Positions 36,276 through 47,186 of a stretch of 64,000 bases of DNA are shown piece by piece. Within the stretch, counting starts at the first letter, position 1; each line of letters opens with the position of its first letter. The stretch is from NCBI RefSeq assembly GCF_022539315.1, contig NC_066316.1, forward strand, positions 8,013,501 to 8,077,500, written 5' to 3'. Both the position numbers and the translations under genes were made by a program. Below the pieces are notes generated by a model. That model saw only the letters and a program-made list of their open reading frames with translations. It did not search any database and had not been told where the DNA came from. Source of the stretch: Serinus canaria. Lineage: Eukaryota > Chordata > Aves > Passeriformes > Fringillidae.

Positions 36276-38342
36276 CAGCAGCATGGGAATCAAAGGAGTG
36301 AGGGCCATCATGCTTCACCCCTGCCTCTTTCACATGGACAGCTGAGTGAAATGAGCCCTGTCTGAGCTCAGTAAAAGCTGTGCTGAGTGTGCCACAGGAA
36401 GGCTGAACTCCTGAGGATACAGCATCTCACAGGGAAACATTTCCCAGAGTTGCAGCCCTTGGCAAGGTGTCCATAAAAAAGGAGCAAACACCTTTGGGGA
36501 AAGCTTCTGTCCACAGCACTTGGTGTGGCTGCTGAGAAACAGGGATGTGGACACTCTTTTTGGGGATGAGAGTGTCAAAAAAACAACCAGAGAGACCAGA
36601 AGTGACCAGGACCTGGTGGGCTGGGGAGGTGCTGGTGCATATTGAGGTCTGTGAGGGATCCCAAAACCAGGAAAAACCCCACAGCTGCAGTTGGGGGTGG
36701 ACACAGAGCAGAGATGTTCACTGGGGACACACAGGAACAACTCAGGAAATTATGACTTCACCAACAATAATGACTAAATAGAGACCCTTATTTTCATCTG
36801 CTGAGCATGGATTCTCCAGTTTTGTTGGACACTTGAAATGCTCTTTTTGAAATCTAACAGAGAGGTCTGTTCCATGCAGAAGCACACTGGGAGAAAGTTT
36901 CCCAAGCAACCAGAGGAAGGGTTTCCCAAGAGGAATGTGCCCTGGCCTTGCAGATAAGGCACTAGACTGCCTAGGGTGAGATCATGAAATTGAATCTCTC
37001 AGTCTCTGACCTGGCTGGACACTTCCCTACAGCCATATCAATAATAAGTATTCCAGCATTCCTATAGAGCCCAGGAGAATCAGACAGTGAAGTTTTTTGC
37101 CAGCTATTTGTGACACAGAGCCCAGTGCAGATTTCCTCAGCCAAGAGCCCTAGGCCTCCTCTAGCACAGAAAGTCACTTTGGGATGGAAAGCACCACTGG
37201 AAACTGCAATCTCCCTGAAATAAAGTGGTTCAGATTGAATTAGGCACTTTTATTTAAGGGTAGAAAACTGCAGGCTGTCCTCCATCCTTAAACCAAAAGC
37301 AGTCATGGTAGTCCTCCCCTGAGCTCACCATACTCCTCTATCCAGCATCTATCTAGCTGCCTAAGAAATCCAGAAACAAAATAATTTCCACCCTAAACAC
37401 CCCTTTCAGGGTTTGGGAATGCTTCCTGCCAAGTCCCCACTGCACTTGACTCATCTCTTTAATTCAATGTACCAGGTAGAGGCTTTGGGTGGGCGAGGAT
37501 AACTCAAGATCTGCAAATGCAACATTAGTCCCATCCTAGATTAAAAGGAATTTAAGCAGGTGTTCTTCTACACCAAAAAGCAATTTAAAGTAATCTTCCA
37601 GCTCTGGTAGGAGAAATAAAAAAGAAGTAGATGGACCTCAGGAAGAAAATAAATATAACTTAGTAGGCAGTGGTTTAGTCTGATAGCACACTGATAGCAC
37701 CAGAAGTCTTTTGCAGCTGGATGAATTGCTAAAACAAATGAACCAGCCTTCCTTCCCATGTGTCCTTGCTTGAGTCCACTTACAAGAGGGCTTTCAGTCC
37801 CCATGCACACTGCTAATGTCAGCTCCCAGTGCCTGAGCAGCAGCTCCTGTCATTGCTGCCTTCCTGATTATGACAACCTTCACTTCTACTCTCACAGCCC
37901 TTGCCAACATCAGTTGGGTGCATTAAGATTTGAGTGAAGATTTGCAATTTCTCCTTTTGCTGAACAAGCTTAAAAATGCCATTTTTTCTCCTATTTTAAT
38001 TCCTAATAGCTACAGAACATTGCTACAATCTGTTGTATGTCAGTGCAGCATTTGCAAAATGAGCGAATACAGTCTCAGAAAATGCAGTCCCCTACTTGCT
38101 CATAAGGAGGAGAAAGAATTGGCAGCAGAGAAAGTTCATGTTGCAGTGAATACTTGACAGTGCACTTCTAAAACTTCTCCCCCTTGAACATAACAAGAGG
38201 CCTCCCCTTTGGATCTCAGGATGCCCTCTCACCAAGTCCCATCCCCCTGGAAATCCTGGAATACTGTGGGTGATACCATCAAATCCCCTGAAATTCTTAC
38301 ACATCACTGACCATCAGTGATCTCAAGAAAGCATTCCTCAGG

Positions 38343-38918
38343 TGAGGAAACCCAGGGCACTGGGAATATTTCTCTACTGCTCTGGAGTGCCCTGACCCCC
38401 AGGGGAGCACTGATTTTGACCCTTGTTCATGGAGAAAGTTTCCTAGACTCCAAGATAGACCAGAATCCACAGAAGTGTGAAATAGATTATAGAGAGCAGT
38501 GTAGGTGTATCACTTGGGTGAGAAATTTAGGTTTTGGGATTTTTAGTATGTTGTGCATGGAAGCAAGACAGAGGGCACAGGGTGTGGTCCTGAGTTTCTT
38601 CTTCATGCTTCTTCTTCCTTCTCCTTCATGGGTTTGGGTGATGTTTTGTAATTGGGCAGAAAAGTCCCCATTGTGGGCCTCCAGGGACCAGTTATTGGGT
38701 TAAAAGGGAAAATACTCCAGGTGTCAGCTCTTAATTGGAGAGTTTAGCTTAAAAGACCTTGCAACAAGAGACAGTTTGCCATTTTGTGCCTTGCTAATGA
38801 AAAGCTGCCAAACTCACAGTAGTGAAACTTTTATTTCTGATAAGAAATAATAAACATCTGAGTCCGAACATGAACTACTGTCTCCAGTGCCTTCAATCCA
38901 GACCCAGAGAAACCAATA
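38343..38918 (+). mobile_element. Solo LTR, group C copy 2
   Basis: Near-identical to 20006-20595. The exact 6-bp repeat CTCAGG lies at 38337-38342 and 38919-38924, which sets the ends at TGAGGAAACCC and AACCAATA. The 6-bp size points to a class II (ERVK-like) element. The high similarity to the other copy suggests recent activity. Confidence 0.85.
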
Positions 38919-38924
38919 CTCAGG

Positions 38925-41221
38925 CAAAATCCTTCATCTGTTCTCAGCAAGTCTGCTTGAAACTATTAAACTCCTGCTGAGGGTATCTGCACCTTGGAAC
39001 AGGCCAGAGATCTACTGCTGTCCCCCAAAGGGCTGGACAAATCCTCCAGCATGGAGCAGAGCCCAGGCAGCCATGCTTAAGAGAACACAGAACATCCTCT
39101 ATTCCATGTCTAACATTCCCCATCCTGCTGGAAACCCCTGGGCTATCCAGCAGGGCTTACACCTCATCTGATGTGGCCAGTGTCACAGGAGCTGCTGGTT
39201 TCCATCCAAAGGAGGCTGTGAAGTTATGGGCAGCTGAGCAGAGAGACAAAGGCTGAATTAGTCACCCTTTGGACCTTTAACTGATTCTTATTATTGGTCC
39301 CTCCAGATAAGAGGTAGAACACTACAAAGAGGAGAACTCTTTTCCACTGCTCCTGTGTTGGTAAATTTGATTCCCCACAGCTGTCAAATGGATGGGTACC
39401 TTTCTCCAGGATCAAAAGTTAGGTGTGCTGGTAAACCAGCCACTGTCACCATCACAATTCAAGCAAATCCCAAAAAAAGGCAGCAGCATATGCTTTTCCT
39501 ATTCATCAGCTTTCTGAAAGGGCTGCCTTACAATACATAACATTTATGAACCTGCCAGAACCAGCTTTTATGGAGAAGTAAAAAGTACTATGTAAAAGAG
39601 GCAAAAAATTTGATCTAAGGAGCAATTTCATTTAAGGCAGAGCGTGACAGCTTTGCAGTAGTTCACCTGATAGACTGCTGTGCTTCCCAAGCCACAGAAA
39701 ATCATTTGCCTCCCTCAGACTTAATCTGAGAGAAACAGACTGTGTGCAAAAAGCTCCCATCTCATCTCACACTCCTGCTAGAAAACACCTCCAAAAATGA
39801 CCTTAAAGGGGGCCAATCCAAGTGTAAAATGAAGGGAATCTCATCTGTCCAAGCACTGCCTTAAGTTGTAACTCAGACATCCTAAAGCCACTAAATCCAC
39901 TCAGAAATCCATTCCCACTTACCTTTCAGGATTGTTTAATCTTTCAGGCGCCTGAATTTAAAGGTGCTTCATTACACAAACAAATTATTTCCATGTCACA
40001 TAATTTCAGCGGCCTCCTGCTGCTCATTAGTGCTCCTCCATGAAGAGTGGTATTTCTCTATCACCTGCAGTTCTGCTGTGATTTACTTCAGGCTTTTGAA
40101 TCCTTCCTGTGTCCTTCAGAGTAGCCCTGACCAGAGCACGATGGTAACAGCACTCAGCTTTTAAATTATATTCTCTGGCAAAATACACTCACTCAGAAAC
40201 CAAACACACAGATGCTTGGTTCTGCTTTGCACAGAGTGTTCTAAACCATTAGATGCTTGTCCTCCAAAGAGGAAAAAGCAGAAAGGATGCCAAAGGGATG
40301 AAGATACCTAATTTTCCCTACAGATTTCACCTAAACTTAACCATAGAAACAAATGCTCAAATTAAGCAGACTTGATCATCCCTGGAAGATGGAAGAATCT
40401 GCCTCTCCACCAGCTGCAAGCAGAACTTCCACAGCTGTGTAAGGGAACTGGATTTTTTTGGGTGAGGCTAAAAGTTCTTGAAGGAAGAGGGTCTCCCCTT
40501 GGCCTTCAGCAGCAGCTTGGCTGTGTTGGAATAAGGCTGGTACCAGCAGCTACAGGACAAGGCTGAAAGAGAAAAATGGATCAGCATGGGGAGACTCTGG
40601 GTTTGGCAAGGAGATTCCCCACACTCGAAAAGAAGTAGGGGGGAAAAGGAAACTGTACTTTGTGAGGTGTGGGAATAAATGTGGAAAACAAACCTTTTAA
40701 GCCAGAAAGCCTTGGGCATTTCCAAGCACTGTAACTGATCCACTGAGCCATGGTATGAGAGGACTGAATAATCCAAAGCACTAAATATCACAAGAGCTAA
40801 CACCTAGGGACTTTGTACCACCCACACTTACAAAGAGTGAGTGCCCAGGAGCATCCCATAATGCCTGGGATCAATAATTATCTTGTGCTGGGGAGCACTG
40901 CTCTAATCAAAGAGCAGGATGGAAGTGCACAGAATGCTAAATCAGTACCAAAGGGTTATGCTATGCTGCAAGGTAGAAAGATTCACAGAGAAAGGTGCTG
41001 TACAAGGGGGTAATGAGGTTACATTGAGAAAAAGAAGAAAAGGGAACTTGTAAATAGTATAAGAGAGTGTCCACAAGCTCAAATGGGGATAGAGATATTA
41101 TTAAAAGATAATTTGCAGCAAAACAAATAGCCAGTGCTACAAGATCAGCCCCTGTGACACTGGCAGCTGGTGTTTAGAGTGTTCCTGATGTGTTTCCAGC
41201 CTTCCTGACGTTCTCCATTAT
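38925..41221. other. Intergenic sequence, no gene recognised
   Basis: Unique-looking DNA with no supported gene. Confidence 0.5.
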
Positions 41222-41614
41222 TGTATTTGCTGGGAGGGACCCTCATGGCAGGAAGGAATGATGAATCTGACTCCATGATCTCAGAAGGCCAATTTATTAT
41301 TTTAGGACATTAAAGAATGCTATACTAAAGAAAGGAAACTAACAGAAGGCTAAAGAGATAATAATGAAAACTTGTGACTCTTTCTAGAGTCTCAACACAG
41401 CTTGGCCCCAGTTGGCCGAAGAGTCAAAACAACTCACACCAGAATCCAATGGAACAATCACCTGTGGGTAAACAATCTCCAAACACATTCCACATGAGCA
41501 CAACACAGGAGAAGCAAATGAGATAAGAATTGTTTTCCTTTTCTCTGAGGCTTCTCAGCTTCCCAGGAGGAAAATCCTGGGTGAAGGGATTTTTCAGAGA
41601 ATGTGAATGCCACA
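41222..41614 (-). mobile_element. Solo LTR, group B copy 3
   Basis: On the minus strand it runs from TGTGGCATTCACATTCTCTG to AAATACA, about 393 bp. Very close to the copy at 50397, in the same orientation. No convincing target duplication (CATTAT before, GTCCAT after). Confidence 0.82.
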
Positions 41615-44600
41615 GTCCATAAGTATGTTTGTTCCAATGACAGAAGGGAAAAGAGGGGAAAAAATACAGGTAGCATGGAATTAATAGAGCAAGGGCCTCC
41701 TTTTCTTTCTTATAGATTTTTGTGAGTGTTTGAAAATAAATTAAGATCTTCCTCAACGTTTTGTAATTTTTGTCCATCCCCACCCAAAAGACTTAATGAC
41801 AGGGAAGAATGAATTAAAGATTAAGACAAAGAACATTATTTCAGTGGCACAAAATCATCAACAGGGTACAATTCAGAGCAAAGGACTTCCACTGGACAAG
41901 CAGCTGGTGTCAGTGGACAAGCAGGGTACAAATTGATTCCAGTCTGGCTGCTTTCTTTGTCTTACATGATGCAACTGCCTGATACTATTGATGGTTTCAG
42001 TAAAGGTTAACGTCTTTGTTAACCTGCAACAGTCACAGATAAATCCCAGAATAAATCCCTGAATCTCTAGAGATCATTCTCAAGATGCTGCCAAATCACC
42101 TGCACAAATGGAAACTGACATTAAACCTAAGTCACACAAGTTTAAAACAGCAACCCACAGCTGAACTGCAGGCAGACCCAAATCCAAAGCTATGGTGCAA
42201 TGATAAATAGACTGAGCTCCAGATTTTCATTAATAGCTCACATTTCCTGGAAAACCCTGAATGCAGGAAGACACACTAGGGTCTGGGGTGTCTGCTCTAT
42301 TTTCAGGGCAAGCATGAATGGCTCAGAAGGGGGAAAGGGAAAGCTTGTGCTAGCAGAATTGCTTTGGGCCTGTCACAGTGTTTTTCTAGTGCCTCTAGTT
42401 TCTCTCTCCTCACCTACCTTGTCTTTGGTGTGATAAGTACAGGTTTTCCTGACTGTTTTCCCAATTTCTCTCTTGAGAGAATTAACTTACTGGGGATTTT
42501 CTCTCTGAGCACCACAGCTCACACTGGGTGAATTTAGGGGATGTTACAGAGCCTGGCACAGACACATGGGGCAACATGGAACAGTCCAAAGCTCTTTAGA
42601 GGAAGAACAACTGCATGAGCACTCAGCTGAGAAGAAAGAAAAGCAGCTACAGGCATTAAAACATGAAGACTCTTGTGATGAGATCCTCGTGTTTCCCAGG
42701 AATTACTGCAATTCTTTTTGCACAGGCTGTAAGGATGAAGGGATGCTTTAACTGAAGCCTGGAAAGGAAGGCAGGAGCCGGGGGATTTGTCCAGATTTGT
42801 CCTGGAGTTCTAATAATTTCTTGGTGGTCTTGGTACCATCAGATGTTTTCAAGACATAGCAGGACACATTTACAAAATGCCAATATTAAAAGTCTTAAGC
42901 TAATAGAAATTTAGGGAAACTAAAATTTCCTGTTGTTTTGATGCCCATGGAACAGAAGAATAATGAATAAATATGAACCTACTATTGTTCCCAGTTGAAT
43001 CAATGCAGGATTTCCACCAGATTGGACACAAAGAATCCTTTTTTTTTTTTTTACCAAGTGGGAAGTCTTGTGTGTGCAGGATATACCCATGTACTCTGTC
43101 AGCAACAAGCCTAGCTCTCATTTGCACCAGGAAAAGCTCACTGAGTCACAAACCCAGCCTCATGTGACTGTCTGACATATGTCAGATGGAAGCAATTTAT
43201 GAGGTCTCAGGTTCATGACAGCCTCAAGACTCTGTTCTGACATGGGCCACAAGTGGCACTTGGATAAGTCATTCCTCTGGTCAGAGCTGCACTTGTCTCT
43301 GTGAGGACACAGGGCTGTGCCAGCCCCAGTTTCAGCTGCTACAATGGATTTTCTAGGGGCAGACACAACTCAAACCTCCAGCACATGAATGAAATGAATT
43401 GATTTCTTCTGCTAGGAGGGTTCTGTGCTCCTTGAGCCAAGCTCTGCTTTAAGTCACAGCGTGTGGAGCCGTGCTGGATTTACTCTGGTGCTCTGGAGTG
43501 CAGACTGCAGGGCTCCTCCTGTCCCCCAGGGATGGTTAGTGAGCAGCAGCTCTGCTTGGCTCCTTTTTGTCTTTGTTAACAACACTTCTAATGATTTGTG
43601 TTTGCAGCTATTTTTGCATCTCTTAACATGCTTGTAAGGTGCTCAAGGCTGCCTTGGAAAGAACCCAGGCTCAGGAGTGGGGTGTATTTAAACTCCCCTG
43701 GTTGCTGTGGATATGGCATTGCTGTTCATTCAGCTTGCAGGAGTTTTTTTTTTTTTCCTCCCTTTCCAAAGTAGAGGCAGCCTGTGGTGTGCCCAGCCCT
43801 CAGAGCACTGTGACAGAGAAGCACCATCCCTTCCTTTTGCAGAATCTCCAATTCTCCACTGAACAACTTGTTCTCCACAAGAACATCACCAACACTAGGG
43901 CAAGCAGGGAAAGAAAAGGTTATTCTACAGCTGCAGGGTAAACTAAAAAAACTATCTGATCCTAAGTTCCCTTTAGCCTGACAACACTGCCCTCTTTGTT
44001 TAGTGAACAACTCAAAATGTCCACACCTGCAAAGTATTTGAGATACAGCTTGTTTAGACTCTGTGAAAACAAAGGGGAAAACTCTCATCATAAGATCTCC
44101 TATGACAGCTCCTTGAAAATCAGCTAGTGACCATAACCAATTCCTTCTCCTGTTCTCTACTGGGATATCACTCTCCTCTGACTGGGTGTTTGGTGGCCAT
44201 GAGCCACTCTGGAGTCCCTGAGGCCTGATGGATATGGAATTCTCAGGAGACTGGGCCAGCATCACCTACTCTTCCTCCAGACATCCAGGAGATTCAGCTG
44301 CCTCAGCTTCCTTTGGGCCTGCCCTTGGCACAGCAGCACTGTCTGTCTTCAGCTTTACAGGGCATCCTGCAGAGAGAACTCTGGGGCAGGATGTGCTCCC
44401 AGCCCTGGGGGGCAGCATACTGGTGCTATACTGGTGTGCCAGGGGAGTTCCATGGCCTGAAACACCTCTTTGAATTCAGTTTGGGTTTGTCTTTTTTTTT
44501 TAAAACAATTTTTGTCTCAACTGCAGAAAAATAATGTTAAATATATAAATTCATAGCAGTTCTGTGAGCTGTTTTCATGCTGAGAAGCAAAATGACCACT

Positions 44601-46559
44601 TTAAAAGATCAGATCTGAGGAAATCTGAGTATTCTTAGCAGGTACAAATATCACGCTTTTTATAAACCAGAACCTTATTTTCATTTAAAAAATAATAATT
44701 AAAAAATTCAGCCCTGGGCCACATTTCCCTGCTTAGGTCCCAGCACACCTTTCCATGGATTCCTGCCTTCCCAGGCTGAAGCTCTCCAGCACAGCCCTGT
44801 CTCCTGGGCCAGAGGGAAGCCCTGAAATGTTCCAGCACACAGCTGCAGGGTGCTCAGCATGGGATGCTCTGCAGGGCTGCCACCAGCCCTCGGGGAGCCT
44901 CAGCAGAGAAATGCTGCCACCAACTCCCTTGTTTAGAGAAGCTGGGAAACGTCACAACTTGTTACATCCTTAAAACCCTCGGGAGGCAGTCGTAACTTCT
45001 GCCTGAGGCGCCCCAAAGCTTCCAGCAGCGCGAAATTGACGCTGCAGCTCAGCCTGGGAGCGCTGGCACTTGGACAGGGGGCAGAGGAAGCCTCACGTAC
45101 TGCCAGCTCATCTTGGGGAAGTAAATCAACCAGCTCCCATTTGTCACAGGCTTTGGGATATTCCAAGGAAATGTTCCATGAAAGCCAATTTCTGACAAAA
45201 TATTGTTTTAATTCATGGCCACCTTTGATTTTCTATTTGGGCTGCTCTCACAATGGCCTTTTGCTGGATTTTACTGTAGCTAACGTGGGCTCACACCCAC
45301 ACACAATTCCCAGGACCTATGGAGAATTATGTCACTGCAAGTTATTGATTGTGCTCCAGCTTGGATTCTGCTTTGTACAGGCTCTGATTAATCCATATTC
45401 ATGCCATAAGGATTTCTCATCTGACTGTGGTTTGATCAACCAGCAGAGAAATACAGAGTCCCTATCAGTTACATTGCATCTTTCCAAGAGAGAGTTCAGC
45501 TCTCCAACACCTTTGTGTCTAGGCAATGCAGAGTCTAGGCTGTCATGAGCTGTTTAGATGGAAATAAATGTCACCATTTAAAAAGAAAAAAACAAGCAAC
45601 CAAAATAAAAATCCAAAACAGAAAACCCAAACCAACCAAACGAAAAAAACCCAACAAAACCCAAAAAAAAACCTCCCCAAAAAGCCAGATTAGTTAATAT
45701 ATTTCAGAAACATGTCTAAACTTTGTGCATAATCAAAAAAAAAAAAGTCAGAAGATTTTTTTGGGGGGATGAAATGCACTCAAAAGACAAGCCAAAAGAT
45801 AAGCAAAGAAAATAAAGAAATAAGAAGATAAGCAAAGAAAACTAGTTGTTAAAGATGAGAGAATTTACATGGGTTGTCCATCTTTTTGTGGTTTCAAGCC
45901 CAGTTAGTAGAAAAACAAAGTTATGTAACTTAGGAAGAAGATTCTGCATTTCCCTCATTTAGTTTACCCAACATTTTCGTTGTGCTAATTTGTACTTCAA
46001 TCAATTAAACTGTTGAAAAAGGCATTTTTCAGGTTGTATTCAAGTGGCATAAGTATAGCAGTGCAAGGTTTCCCTTGGAATCTAAATTCCTAGCAGGAAT
46101 TTTTTGGGCAAAACTGCAGTTTCAACATACACAGTAAGACACAAACTATCCTCTATCTCATGGAAAGACCCTGTGTATGTGTCACACATTTTATATCAGG
46201 ATTAATGCCTTTAATATTTTCCCCCTTTTCTCTGCTGAATCCCATCTACAGGGACAATTATTATGGGTTGCTTTTTTTTTTACCTAGACAGGCTCACGTT
46301 TTGTTCCCATTTCACCCACCGAATTCTGTGCTGAGCAGTAATCACCAGTCCTACAAAGCCATGTTTCGCCCCTTGACACCGAGGAATGAAGCCGCGCTTC
46401 CACACCAAGCTGCGATTAACTCCCCAGGGCCACGGCTTTCTTTGCCTTCCAATTCTGGTAGCTCCCCTCCCTCCTCCCCCTTTCAAACACTAAACGGGTG
46501 TGGGTTTAATTTACACTTTTTCTTACATCTTCTCTTTTTAAGGGCGCACAGGGTGTGCT
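41615..46559. other. 5' flank of STUM, no gene recognised
   Basis: About 5 kb of non-coding DNA with an A/C-rich simple tract at 45578-45683. A small CpG-bearing patch at 44945-45065 has CGTCA and GCGCGAAA motifs. Frames on both strands have no known protein. Confidence 0.5.
45578..45683. repeat. A/C-rich low-complexity tract
   Basis: Repeats of AAAACCC, AACCAA and ACAAAACCC words, like the tracts at 16176 and 35250. Confidence 0.85.
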
Positions 46560-46692
46560 CTTCCACCTCTCCTGCGCTCCCTCGTACGGAGTTCTTTCGC
46601 TCTTTCCAGCGGGGGGAAGGGACAGCGCCTCGCCCTGTCTCTGGCTGCCCAGGCGGGACGGGGCGAGGGAAGCGCTCCGGGCAGCGGAGGCC

Positions 46693-46855
46693 GAGGGGCG
46701 AGGGATAAAACGGGATCCGAGGAAGCGGCTGCCGAGGAGCTCGGGATAAACCGGGATCCAAGGAAGCGGCTGCCGAGGAGCTCGGGATAAACGGGGGTCC
46801 AGGGAAACGCTCCGGCAGCGGCTGCCGAGGGGTTCGGGATAAGGCGAGATGCGGG
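46693..46855 (+). repeat. 41-bp GC-rich tandem repeat upstream of STUM ATG
   Basis: Units run 46693-46733 (41 bp), 46734-46774 (41 bp), 46775-46826 (52 bp, with an 11-bp insertion) and a partial unit from 46827. Each starts GAGG, carries a CGGGATAA-like core (the first unit reads GAGGGATAA), and the full units end in AGCGGCTGCC. The array lies 140-300 bp upstream of the start codon, in the promoter or 5'UTR. Confidence 0.85.
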
Positions 46856-46871
46856 CGGGATCCAGCGCCGC

Positions 46872-46930
46872 GAGGGGCGGGCGGAGGGAGGGGAGGGGTC
46901 GGCGCGGGGGGCGCGCAGGCGGGGCCGCCC
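46872..46930 (+). promoter_or_regulatory. G-run block with G-quadruplex potential before STUM ATG
   Basis: Between about 46872 and 46912 the + strand has five or more runs of three to six G separated by loops of one to seven bases (GGGGCGGGCGGAGGGAGGGG type). It also contains GC-box motifs. Sequence alone shows G-quadruplex potential and Sp1-type sites, not their use. Confidence 0.6.
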
Positions 46931-46994
46931 CTGGCAGCGGGAGCGCGCTCGGGAGCGGGAGCTGCCATCCCGCCGGGGCACGGCCGCGCCGGCC

Positions 46995-47184
46995 ATGGAG
47001 CCCTCGCCCAAAGACGGCGAGAGCGCGGCGGCCGCCGAGCCCAGCCGGGGCGGCACGGCCCCGTCCAGCGGCGTGGTGGTGCAGGTCCGGGAGAAGAAGG
47101 GCCCCCTGCGCGCCGCCATCCCCTACATGCCCTTCCCCGTGGCCGTCATCTGCCTCTTCCTCAACACCTTCGTGCCGGGGCTGG
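46995..47184 (+). CDS. STUM: STUM, first coding exon (partial gene)
   Basis: This exon encodes the N-terminal 63 residues, plus the first base of codon 64, of a Stum/SPEC3-family membrane protein. Residues 1-26 are Ala/Gly/Ser/Pro-rich. Residues 27-41 are a basic stretch with the core [15 protein letters not shown]. From about residue 43 a hydrophobic segment (core [18 protein letters not shown]) begins the first membrane helix. I recognise this as vertebrate STUM (formerly C1orf95); the Drosophila homologue stum is needed for mechanical sensing in proprioceptive neurons. The ATG has G at -3 and G at +4. The exon ends at a GG|GTAAGG donor with GT at 47185-47186, leaving a phase-1 intron, so translation past 47184 is intronic. 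No later exon is seen in the window. The gene assignment is from family recognition, not a search. Confidence 0.9.
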
Positions 47185-47186
47185 GT
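47185..47186 (+). promoter_or_regulatory. STUM: 5' splice donor of STUM intron 1
   Basis: The sequence CTGG|GTAAGG fits the donor consensus. It falls exactly where the conserved hydrophobic segment stops resembling the family and the frame turns into low-complexity GC-rich translation. The intron would run at least to the window end. Confidence 0.8.

Larger units (their letters stand above)
33959..38336. other. Intergenic sequence, no gene recognised
   Basis: Over 4 kb without a supported gene. Simple repeats at 34304-34324, 35250-35303 and 36216-36275 are listed separately. Confidence 0.5.

Noticed and set aside
41216..41620. Target duplication for the LTR at 41222
   Set aside because: The flanks CATTAT and GTCCAT do not match; the shared TCCAT is offset and could be chance.
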